Source: a bacterium
Lineage (GTDB): Bacteria; Hydrogenedentota; Hydrogenedentia; Hydrogenedentiales; SLHB01
Assembly (NCBI GenBank): GCA_024231375.1
Contig: JAAEQP010000601.1
Location: 1 to 12,411, forward strand
DNA length: 12,411 bases
Direction: 5' to 3'
The notes beneath the pieces are model-generated. The model worked only from the letters and a program-made list of their open reading frames with translations, was not told where the DNA came from and ran no database searches. Shown here piece by piece: positions 1-6,226 of this stretch (the first letter of the stretch is position 1; each line of letters begins with the position of its first letter). Position numbers and translations under genes: made by a program.

Positions 1-554
1 ACCTTGATCTGGGCCTCGTCCACGTAGGGGCGGGCACCCACCTTGAACGTGGTCGTGCGATGACGGCCGGGGTACATCTTGGTGAGTTCGAGCTTCGCGC
101 GCTTCTTCTTTGGCTGGACAGCCACGAAGTAGTGTTCGCGATGTACCCGGAACCCGTTCACGCCAAGCCCAACGGGTCCGCGGTCAAACCGTTTCTGCCA
201 GACCTCGTACGGCTCACCGTCCGCGGTGACCGCGAGGTCCGTCTTCTCGAATCCCTGGTCCATCAACCAGAACAGGTCTTCTTGTTGCTTCGTGTGGCGA
301 ATTACCGAAACTGTGACCGGGACATTCGCGTGGAACGACCAGTGCTCCGTACCCAACACATGCCGCTCGTCCTTCGTAAGGATCGCCAACACATCCTTCT
401 CATCCATCCGGCTCAGTTCATCGGCGTCGGCCCCGGAACGCATACGGTCCACCACCGTTGCTACGGTGTCGTGTACAGAAGGATGTTCGCCCACGTGGGC
501 CCATGCCGATAGGCAGACGGCCAGCGGAAGAAGAAGCGCTACCCAGCGTCGCAT
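1..554 (-). CDS. Secreted protein of unassigned function, N-terminal part (3' end beyond window)
   Basis: The minus strand is open from the ATG at 554 to the window edge, giving 184 codons with no stop. The N-terminus is a clear Sec signal peptide: MRRW, then a hydrophobic stretch ALLLPLAVCLSA, with likely cleavage after AWA at about residue 20. An AGGAG Shine-Dalgarno at 564-568 lies 9 nt upstream and fixes the start. The mature part begins acidic and helical (ADADELSRMDEKDVLAIL), then turns beta-like with FWLMDQGFEKTDL, VWQKRFDRGPVGLGVN and HYFVAVQPKKKRAKL. This pattern reminds me of the N-terminal region of secreted purple-acid-phosphatase or calcineurin-like metallophosphoesterases from planctomycete-type bacteria. 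That is a weak recollection, and no metal-binding motif lies inside the window. It has the same orientation as the sialidase-fold gene but is separated from it by 333 bp and a repeat, so it is probably transcribed separately. The gene is sure; the function is not. Confidence 0.85.
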   Translation of the reverse strand, partial: MRRWVALLLPLAVCLSAWAHVGEHPSVHDTVATVVDRMRSGADADELSRMDEKDVLAILTKDERHVLGTEHWSFHANVPVTVSVIRHTKQQEDLFWLMDQGFEKTDLAVTADGEPYEVWQKRFDRGPVGLGVNGFRVHREHYFVAVQPKKKRAKLELTKMYPGRHRTTTFKVGARPYVDEAQIK

Positions 555-680
555 GTTTAGTCACTCCTAGAGGTTATGTCGCTCTGACTCTCCTGGGGGT
601 CCTAGAGAGTAACGACGGAGAACACGCAAGTATGCCCGAGAGCTATTGCGCAGGGCAGAACCAACGCGGCGCGAGCAAGA
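555..680. other. Upstream region of the leftmost gene
   Basis: This is non-coding DNA upstream of the leftmost minus-strand gene. It holds that gene's Shine-Dalgarno (564-568). It also has a small inverted repeat, ACTCTC at 587-592 with GAGAGT at 605-610, which would form a hairpin in the 5' leader if transcription starts upstream of it. I found no pair of -35 and -10 boxes with good spacing. Confidence 0.45.
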
Positions 681-847
681 GACTGCGGGTCTGTTGAAAG
701 AATCACATGCCCACCAATACAGAAGCGACAAACGGGGACTGCCAAGTTCTTACGTCCCATTATTGCCCTTCTTAGGGCAACAATGGGTGGCTGTCCCCCG
801 CTTATCGCGGCCTACGCCTGAGAGTCTGAGGCTCTCTCAACAGTCCC
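681..847. repeat. Palindromic dispersed repeat, copy 1 (REP/MITE-like)
   Basis: Positions 681-816 align without gaps to 12196-12331, with 121 of 136 bases identical by hand count. The two copies are in the same orientation. The core 725-808 is an imperfect palindrome: the outer arm 725-739 pairs with 793-808 (one bulged base), GCC 741-743 pairs with GGC 789-791, and the inner arm 756-769 pairs with 774-787 around a TCTT loop. The left arm has an unpaired bulge at 744-755. In this copy a further inverted repeat frames the element: CTGTTGAAAGA at 691-701 faces a near-complement at 833-843, extending to 687-701/833-847 with two mismatches. There is no coding potential. It looks like a non-autonomous mobile or REP-type element, but no transposase is present in the window. 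Confidence 0.8.
756..787. other. Strong hairpin inside repeat copy 1
   Basis: A 14-bp stem (756-769 with 774-787) closes on the loop TCTT, with a single A-C mismatch (762 with 781). There is no T-run after either arm, so it is not a typical intrinsic terminator. It lies between two same-strand genes and could still affect RNA 3' ends. Confidence 0.7.
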
Positions 848-862
848 ATCGCCATTGTGAGC

Positions 863-880
863 GGGCCAGACTGTCGGCCC
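863..880 (-). terminator. Possible weak hairpin after the sialidase-fold gene
   Basis: GGGCC (863-867) and GGCCC (876-880) form a short GC-rich inverted repeat 8-25 bp past the stop of the minus-strand gene ending at 888. No U-tract follows on the minus strand, so a role as terminator is only a guess. Confidence 0.25.
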
Positions 881-887
881 CGTCCGA

Positions 888-2228
888 TCAGTACACCAGT
901 GCCCGGAAGTCCTTCACCGTGTGGAAGGTGATGAGATTGCCGTCATGGGCGGACTTGGCGCGGTCGTCCCCCGACCGTGACAGCACGTGAAGATCGTCGT
1001 CATCGATCACCATCGACGCGTAGTGCCGGCCCTGGCCATAGTTGCCGGAATCGGCTACGCGCGCCGCGAAACACCAGTCCACGCAATTCTTCGAGAAATG
1101 CAACACCAATCGGTGCCGTTCGTTGTTGGGCAGGTTGAAGCGATTGTCCGGCAACAACTCGGGACGCGTCATACTGTCGGTCGCCTGAGTCGACAGGAGC
1201 CAGAACAGTTTGGTTTCCTCATCGTACAGAATGTGGAACTTCATCTGCCCGCCCGGGCATGGAACGTACAGCATCGGTTCGCCTGATGGCGCGGTCTCAA
1301 GAGAGACCTCGATGGAACCATCCTCAGCCTCAACCGCCTTGGCGATGCACGCGAGATTCGTCGATCCGGTGTGCGCCCGCATCCACAGGTGGAACGTCCG
1401 CCCCGCAGGATCGAACCAGAGGTGGTCGGGATCGGTGAATTGAACAATGTTGGTTTCGAGCCACCCCGGTGGCGCCATACTCCGCTTGTCTTTCGGATTG
1501 TCGGGGGCGGTTCGACCCGGTTTGTAGAACGGCACCCCCACAAGGTGCGGATCGCCCGCTTTCTCGACGGCCGACCGGTAGCTCAACTCGTTGGAGAAGG
1601 TCCAGGATTCGCGCTTCGTCAGGTCCGCGCCTTCGTCGCCGGCCATCACTACAGGAGCGAGCACCGCTACCGCCCACCCCTTGAAGCTTGGGTCTGTGTT
1701 CTTCTCCATCACCAGATAGACCCGGCCCCGCGTGTGCCACACGCTACAGGGGGCTTGGTGCCAGTGCTCGTCTTCCGTGAGCCAGAAGGCACCTTCCCAC
1801 GTGTCGCCACCGTCCGTCGACCGCATAACGCCCAGGTCGCCTGCGTGTCCCAGCACATATACGGCGTCACCGGCCACGAACGGACGCGCGTGATACAACG
1901 GCATGTCGGATCGTTGGGTCCACGTCTTTCCGTGGTCGTCACTGGTGTAGATCTTACCGGTCCATTTGCGACCGCCCTCGTCAATCCGCAGGTCGGCCAC
2001 TTTCGACGGATCGCGCACGCCCTGGTCCATCGTTGCCACGAGACGTCCACTTGCAAGGCGCACGATACCCGGACTGTAGGCGTACACCTTCGGGGCATAG
2101 GGCGATTCGTACACGACAGACTCCGAACCGATCACAGGAATCGCCTGAGTTGTTGTGTCCTCCCGCTGCCCATCCGCGGCCGTCATCGTCATGCTCACGC
2201 TCCCCAGTAGAATCAGCCAGTACGTCAT
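888..2228 (-). CDS. Secreted sialidase-fold (BNR/Asp-box) protein
   Basis: A 446-residue protein with a short hydrophobic N-terminus (YWLILLGSVSM) that reads as a signal peptide, although the n-region lacks a basic residue. Two Asp boxes fit S-x-D-x-G-x-T-W exactly, at residues 96-103 (SDDHGKTW) and 137-144 (STDGGDTW). A degenerate third is at 379-385 (SKNCVDW). SPGIVRLASGRLVA at 52-65 is typical of the first blade of six-bladed sialidase-superfamily propellers. The family includes exo-sialidases and other glycosidases acting on secreted or surface glycans. I could not confirm the arginine triad or the Tyr/Glu pair, so sialic acid specificity is not claimed. GGAGG at 2236-2240 lies 7 nt before the ATG. 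The gene begins 24 bp after the AMP-ligase stop, so it is probably the last gene of that operon. Confidence 0.85.
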   Translation of the reverse strand: MTYWLILLGSVSMTMTAADGQREDTTTQAIPVIGSESVVYESPYAPKVYAYSPGIVRLASGRLVATMDQGVRDPSKVADLRIDEGGRKWTGKIYTSDDHGKTWTQRSDMPLYHARPFVAGDAVYVLGHAGDLGVMRSTDGGDTWEGAFWLTEDEHWHQAPCSVWHTRGRVYLVMEKNTDPSFKGWAVAVLAPVVMAGDEGADLTKRESWTFSNELSYRSAVEKAGDPHLVGVPFYKPGRTAPDNPKDKRSMAPPGWLETNIVQFTDPDHLWFDPAGRTFHLWMRAHTGSTNLACIAKAVEAEDGSIEVSLETAPSGEPMLYVPCPGGQMKFHILYDEETKLFWLLSTQATDSMTRPELLPDNRFNLPNNERHRLVLHFSKNCVDWCFAARVADSGNYGQGRHYASMVIDDDDLHVLSRSGDDRAKSAHDGNLITFHTVKDFRALVY

Positions 2229-2252
2229 GGTCCCGCCTCCAGCCGTCCAGGC

Positions 2253-3836
2253 CTACGAGCCGTTTAGTTCGTCCTTGAGAGCGACCTTGTTGACCTTGCC
2301 GGTCCCCAGGATTGGTAGCGCTTCCCGAAACTCGATGTGCTTGGGCACCTTGAAATTCGCAAGGTGCTGCTTGCAGTACGCGCGCAGTTCCTTCGATTTC
2401 AGAATCTTGCCGGGTTTCGGCATGACAAACGCGTGCCCGACTTCCTGGTAGACGGCGTCCCGCACGCCAATGACTGCTGAGAGCAGAATGTCCGGATGGG
2501 CCTCCAACACGTCTTCCACCTCACGGGGATACACGTTCTCACCGCCGGATTTGAACATCTCGGACTTGCGTCCCGTGATGTGGAGACGGCCATTGTCATC
2601 CAGCCACGCGAGGTCGCTGGTGTAGAACCATCCCTCCGCATCGGTCACGGCTGCCGTCTGGTCAGGCTTGTTCAGGTACCCGCGCATCACGCTGGGGCCA
2701 CGGACCGCCATTTCTCCGATGGTGCCCGCGGGTACTTCGCGACGCTCGTCGTCCACAATGCGAAGCTCGAAGGGCGGCACGACGCGGCCAGCCGTGTCGC
2801 AGAGGGCATCCAGGTTGTCATCGGGAGCCGTGTAGGTTACGAGTCCCGCCAACTCGGTCGACCCATAGCCGTTCATCAAGCGCGCACCGGTCTTGGACGC
2901 GATCTTCGTCAGGGTTTCCACGAGAATCCGGGGCGCTACCGATCCCGACCATACGAACAGGTCCACATGGCTCCAATCCATGGCGGGGAAGTGGGGCGTT
3001 GCGAACTGCATCAGGAACATGGCCGGCACTTGTCCTATCAGGGTGATCCGTTCCTGCTCGATGACCTTCAGTGAATCCGTGGCGTCGAACCGGTCCACCA
3101 TCACGATGGATCCACCCGCGTAGAGGGTCACCATGCCCAGTTCGACATCGGCTGCCACGTGGTTGATGGGGAAGTGAATCAGCGACCGCGTGGCTTCGGA
3201 AAAATCGAAGTGATGCGCCTCCGCGGCCACGCTCGCCAGGATGCCTCGATGGTCGTGGAGCACGCCTTTCGGTTTTCCTGTCGAACCGGACGTGTACATG
3301 AGTAGCGCCAAGTCCTCGGGACGGCCCTCCGATGCGCGGTCGGCCAAGGCATCGTCCAGATGCGGGCGCGGCTGGTCGATCCACTCGGCAAAGGGGCCGA
3401 CCTCCTCGACGGGCTCGCCTATAATGAAGACCTCTTTCAGGCAGTCGAACTCACGGACCATGGTCTCGCCGACTTCGGCCAGGTCCACGCCGAGATATTC
3501 GCGTAGGGTGATGAGCACCTTCGGTTGACAGTCCTGGAACACATAGCGGACCTCATCGCAGGTGAGTTTTGGTGAGAGGCCGAGCCAGATCGCGCCAACC
3601 TTGTTGGCGGCCATGAAGGTGGTCAGAAATTCGATTCGCGCCATGGAGATGAGCACAATCCGGTCGCCCGGCTCGATGCCTGCATCCAGGAAGGCCTTGG
3701 CGGTCCGGTCCACTGCGTCCCGGAACTCCCCCCACGTCACGCGTTCCTCGCCGAACACCAGAAACTCAGCGTCCGGTTTGCGATCGGCCCAGTAGTCCAC
3801 GTAGTGCCACGTCAACGACAGTTCTGATTCGCTCAT
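2253..3836 (-). CDS. AMP-dependent acyl-CoA synthetase-like ligase (ANL superfamily)
   Basis: A 527-residue cytosolic enzyme expected to activate a carboxylic acid as acyl-AMP and transfer it to CoA. All core ANL motifs are present. The P-loop YTSGSTGKPKGV is at about 181-192 and YGSTELAG at 324-331. The adenine/ribose aspartate is in FYTSD near 408. The hinge and A8 region are GRKSEMFKSGGENVYPRE at 422-439. The catalytic lysine is in GTGKVNK near 514. The protein is full length for a medium- or long-chain fatty-acid or aryl-CoA ligase; the substrate cannot be read from sequence. I chose ATG 3836 (MSESELSL), preceded by a weak GAGAG; a GTG at 3857 would add seven residues and has no visible Shine-Dalgarno. 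The gene lies 36 bp after the MaoC stop and 24 bp before the sialidase-fold gene, so the three are probably co-transcribed. Confidence 0.93.
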   Translation of the reverse strand: MSESELSLTWHYVDYWADRKPDAEFLVFGEERVTWGEFRDAVDRTAKAFLDAGIEPGDRIVLISMARIEFLTTFMAANKVGAIWLGLSPKLTCDEVRYVFQDCQPKVLITLREYLGVDLAEVGETMVREFDCLKEVFIIGEPVEEVGPFAEWIDQPRPHLDDALADRASEGRPEDLALLMYTSGSTGKPKGVLHDHRGILASVAAEAHHFDFSEATRSLIHFPINHVAADVELGMVTLYAGGSIVMVDRFDATDSLKVIEQERITLIGQVPAMFLMQFATPHFPAMDWSHVDLFVWSGSVAPRILVETLTKIASKTGARLMNGYGSTELAGLVTYTAPDDNLDALCDTAGRVVPPFELRIVDDERREVPAGTIGEMAVRGPSVMRGYLNKPDQTAAVTDAEGWFYTSDLAWLDDNGRLHITGRKSEMFKSGGENVYPREVEDVLEAHPDILLSAVIGVRDAVYQEVGHAFVMPKPGKILKSKELRAYCKQHLANFKVPKHIEFREALPILGTGKVNKVALKDELNGS

Positions 3837-3872
3837 CGTTTCTCTCGATTGTTCCACGGGACGGACGGCGGA

Positions 3873-4754
3873 CTAACCGGCCGCTATCGTCGCGTAGCCG
3901 TCGCTCAGTGCCTTTCTGCCTTCACTGTTCAACACATCGAAGAACACGCGCGTGCCGCCGTCGACCGGCTCCGAACCCAATGCGCGCACGTGAATATCGG
4001 TCCCCGGAAGCACCATGCCCGTGAACCGGCAGTTGATCGACTTCAGGCGCGACGGATCGCCGTCTGCCTCTCGGTTCGTCAACTCCCGCGCGGCCAGGGC
4101 CAGTGTTGCCGTACCGTGCAGAATCGTGCTCGGCAACCCCACGTTCCGCGCGAAGGCCTTGGACGTGTGAATCGGAAACTGGACATCCGCGCATCCGTCG
4201 TAGATGTGGCTCGCCAACGGGTCAATGTGGATGCGTTCATCCCAGAGCGGCGGCTCATCACTCTCGAATCGAGGCGGCTGCGGCAGATTCTCGGTGCCTC
4301 GGCCGCCGTCAGGGCATCGCACGCGGCGGAGCAGTGCGCCCACGTCCTCTCTGAACACCAGCCGTCCGTCGTCGTCCGTCGCGTCGAACCGCAACACCAC
4401 AATCGTTCCGCCCCGATGGGGCGCCACCGCGAGCACCTCGCCTTGCAACAGCAGGCGGTCGCCCGGGATCAACGGCCGATACCATTCCAAGTGCTCAAGG
4501 TAGTGAACCTGTTGACGCAGCGCATCGAGTGGGAACCCCGGATGGTCCCAGTACGTCTCGAAATCGCCCGCAACGCGCCACGTCAGTGCAACCGCCAACA
4601 TGGGCGGCGCAAGGGTTCCGTCCGCGCGTTCGTCGTCGAAGTAGATTGGGTTGGCGTCCCCGACCGACGCAGCGAAGTTCATGGCATGGCGCCACGACAC
4701 CTCCACCTCCAACGGCTTCGCCTTCACCCCCATGAAATCGGAACTCACTTCCAT
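3873..4754 (-). CDS. MaoC-type double-hotdog acyl-CoA dehydratase/hydratase
   Basis: A 293-residue protein with two hotdog halves. The N-terminal MaoC_N-like half runs from about residue 5 to 145, with VGDANPIYFDDE at 31-42. The C-terminal MaoC half runs from about 175 to 293, with D190-V-Q-F-P-I-H196 and then GLPSTILHGTATLALA. Asp190 and His196 match the catalytic pair of (R)-specific enoyl-CoA hydratases. Related proteins usually read IWNPIH here, so Phe193 replaces the common Asn. The likely reaction is hydration or dehydration of a 2-enoyl/3-hydroxyacyl-CoA. The start at 4754 is set by a strong AAGGAGG at 4760-4766, 5 nt upstream, and by the family-like N-terminus MEVSSDFMGV; the frame stays open to an ATG at 4850 with no supporting signal. 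It is the first gene of the minus-strand operon and a plausible partner of the following AMP-ligase. Confidence 0.92.
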   Translation of the reverse strand: MEVSSDFMGVKAKPLEVEVSWRHAMNFAASVGDANPIYFDDERADGTLAPPMLAVALTWRVAGDFETYWDHPGFPLDALRQQVHYLEHLEWYRPLIPGDRLLLQGEVLAVAPHRGGTIVVLRFDATDDDGRLVFREDVGALLRRVRCPDGGRGTENLPQPPRFESDEPPLWDERIHIDPLASHIYDGCADVQFPIHTSKAFARNVGLPSTILHGTATLALAARELTNREADGDPSRLKSINCRFTGMVLPGTDIHVRALGSEPVDGGTRVFFDVLNSEGRKALSDGYATIAAG

Positions 4755-4967
4755 CAGCGCCTCCTTGCCCCCGTCCTTCCCCTTGGACGGACCCAAACAG
4801 TACCATGTTTTGCGGGGCCGATGGTAGGGGCGCACCGTCAAAGTCTGCACGTCATCGGCCAGGTCGATGCGGGGTGTCTATCGGTGCTGGAACCGTGTAG
4901 TCTATCGCCGCTAGTAGCATGGACGAAAGGCACGGGCGCGGAAGACGGAGTAAGGGAGATGTGCGAC
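4755..4967. promoter_or_regulatory. Divergent intergenic control region
   Basis: This gap separates the minus-strand maoC-type operon from the plus-strand URO-D/GH123 pair, so it must hold promoters for at least one of them. It contains an 8-bp direct repeat, GTCTATCG at 4876-4883 and 4900-4907, spaced 24 bp start to start. Between the two copies is a short inverted pair, CGGT/ACCG, at 4882-4895. CCGTCC 4771-4776 and GGACGG 4785-4790 could form a small hairpin in the maoC leader just before its Shine-Dalgarno. I did not find a convincing -35/-10 pair on either strand; a TTGACG on the minus strand (within about 4835-4845) lacks a matching -10. Confidence 0.5.
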
Positions 4968-6200
4968 ATGACGACGCCTGAACGCGAGATTCTTCGCACC
5001 TTGGCGAAGCAGTATGCCGAGGTAGCGGCTCAGGACACACAAGACGAGCGCAGGGCGCTGTGGCGCGCGCACAACAGTTTTCATGGCGATCGCGTGCCCA
5101 TTTACGCACGAGCCTTCGCCTGGAACGAGATGCCTGAGTCTCAATGCCAGTGTGCGGACCCGCTGTGCGAGAGGGTTGAACGCGAACTGCGGCGTAGGCT
5201 CTACTGGGCCTCTCTGGGTGACGATTCCATCTTCGAACCCTGGATCTCTGTTGATGCGGCGCACATTCTGCCCGAGCATGGTGTCTGGGGCCTCCCAACA
5301 AGCTGGATCGGCGATCACGACCCCAACGTGGCCCGCAAGATCGACCCACCCATCGTTGACTATGCCGATGCGGACCGCATGACCGTTCCCGCCCACGCCA
5401 TTGACGAGACCGAAACCGAGCGCCGGAAATCGCAGCTTCAGGACGCCATCGGCGACATCCTGCCCGTGCATGTGGAACGGGCCACCGAATACCGGTGCTG
5501 GAACGCCGACATCTCCACACTGATCACGCGCCTTCGCGGTCTTGACCAACTCATGCTGGACATGATGATGGCGCCCGACTGGCTCCACGGCGTGCTGGCA
5601 TTCATGCGCGACGGGATTCTCAAGGCCCAAGAGGAGGCCGAGCTTGCCTGCGACTGGACCCTGTCCGCTCACGACAACCAGGCCATGAGCTACGCAGAGG
5701 AACTGGCCGACCCATCCATCGATGAGGAATCCGTGGGACGCGATGCACTTTGGTGCTTCTGCGCGTCCCAAGAGACGACCCTTGTGGGTCCGGATATGTT
5801 CTACGATTTCATGCTCCAGTATCAGATTCCGATCATGGAGAAATTCGGGTTGGTGGCCTATGGATGCTGCGAGGATCTTACCCTGAAGATCGACCAGCTT
5901 CGCCGCATACCCAATCTCCGCCGTATCGCCGTATCGCCCATGGCCGACGCCGCGCGCTGCGCTGAGCAGATCGGTACCGACCACATCATCAGTTACCGGC
6001 CCAGCCCCAGCGATATGGTGGGCTACGGATTCGACGAAGACCGCATCCGCCGCATCCTGCGCCGCGACCTCGAAGCCTGCCGCGGATGCCACGTGGATAT
6101 CACGTTGAAAGACGTCGAAACCGTCCAGCACGATCCCGCGCGTGTGCGGCGTTGGGTCGAGGTAGCGCGCGAGGTGCTGGACGAACTCGCACTGGTGTAG
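4968..6200 (+). CDS. Uroporphyrinogen decarboxylase (URO-D) superfamily protein, methyltransferase-like
   Basis: A 410-residue cytosolic protein. The C-terminal half has the URO-D/cobalamin-methyltransferase pattern: PDMFYDFMLQYQIPIMEKFG at 275-294, then YGCCEDLT at 298-305, then IPNLRRIAVSPMADAARCAEQIG at 314-336 and ISYRPSPSDMV at 341-351. Members of this branch are abundant in anaerobic or planctomycete-like genomes beside glycan genes and are not heme enzymes; many are thought to move methyl groups to or from corrinoid or folate carriers. Here Cys300-Cys301 stand where related methyltransferases often have a His-x-Cys zinc site, so activity is unproven. ATG 4968 has GGAG at 4955-4958, 9 nt upstream; ATG 4959 is also possible (413 residues, GGAG at 4947-4950). 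The reading frame stays open far upstream, but that part is antisense to the MaoC gene. The next gene follows after 26 bp, implying an operon. Confidence 0.85.
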   Translation: MTTPEREILRTLAKQYAEVAAQDTQDERRALWRAHNSFHGDRVPIYARAFAWNEMPESQCQCADPLCERVERELRRRLYWASLGDDSIFEPWISVDAAHILPEHGVWGLPTSWIGDHDPNVARKIDPPIVDYADADRMTVPAHAIDETETERRKSQLQDAIGDILPVHVERATEYRCWNADISTLITRLRGLDQLMLDMMMAPDWLHGVLAFMRDGILKAQEEAELACDWTLSAHDNQAMSYAEELADPSIDEESVGRDALWCFCASQETTLVGPDMFYDFMLQYQIPIMEKFGLVAYGCCEDLTLKIDQLRRIPNLRRIAVSPMADAARCAEQIGTDHIISYRPSPSDMVGYGFDEDRIRRILRRDLEACRGCHVDITLKDVETVQHDPARVRRWVEVAREVLDELALV

Positions 6201-6226
6201 AGAACGCCGAAGAAGTGGGGGACGTG

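Noticed and set aside
681..847. CRISPR array or attachment site
   Set aside because: There is a single palindromic unit with no regularly spaced repeats, and no integrase or tRNA gene beside it.
1371..2210. 279-codon plus-strand open frame
   Set aside because: It lies fully antisense to the sialidase-fold gene and its composition is that of a high-GC shadow frame, rich in Arg, His and Val without recognisable motifs.
4755..4850. N-terminal extension of the MaoC protein to an ATG at 4850
   Set aside because: The 32 extra residues do not resemble the family N-terminus, and a strong AAGGAGG sits 5 nt before the internal ATG at 4754.
3849..4958. Plus-strand open frame continuous with the URO-D gene, adding about 370 codons upstream
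   Set aside because: It is antisense to the well-supported MaoC gene, its translation is Arg/His/Gln-rich with no domain, and good ribosome sites exist at the internal ATGs 4959 and 4968.
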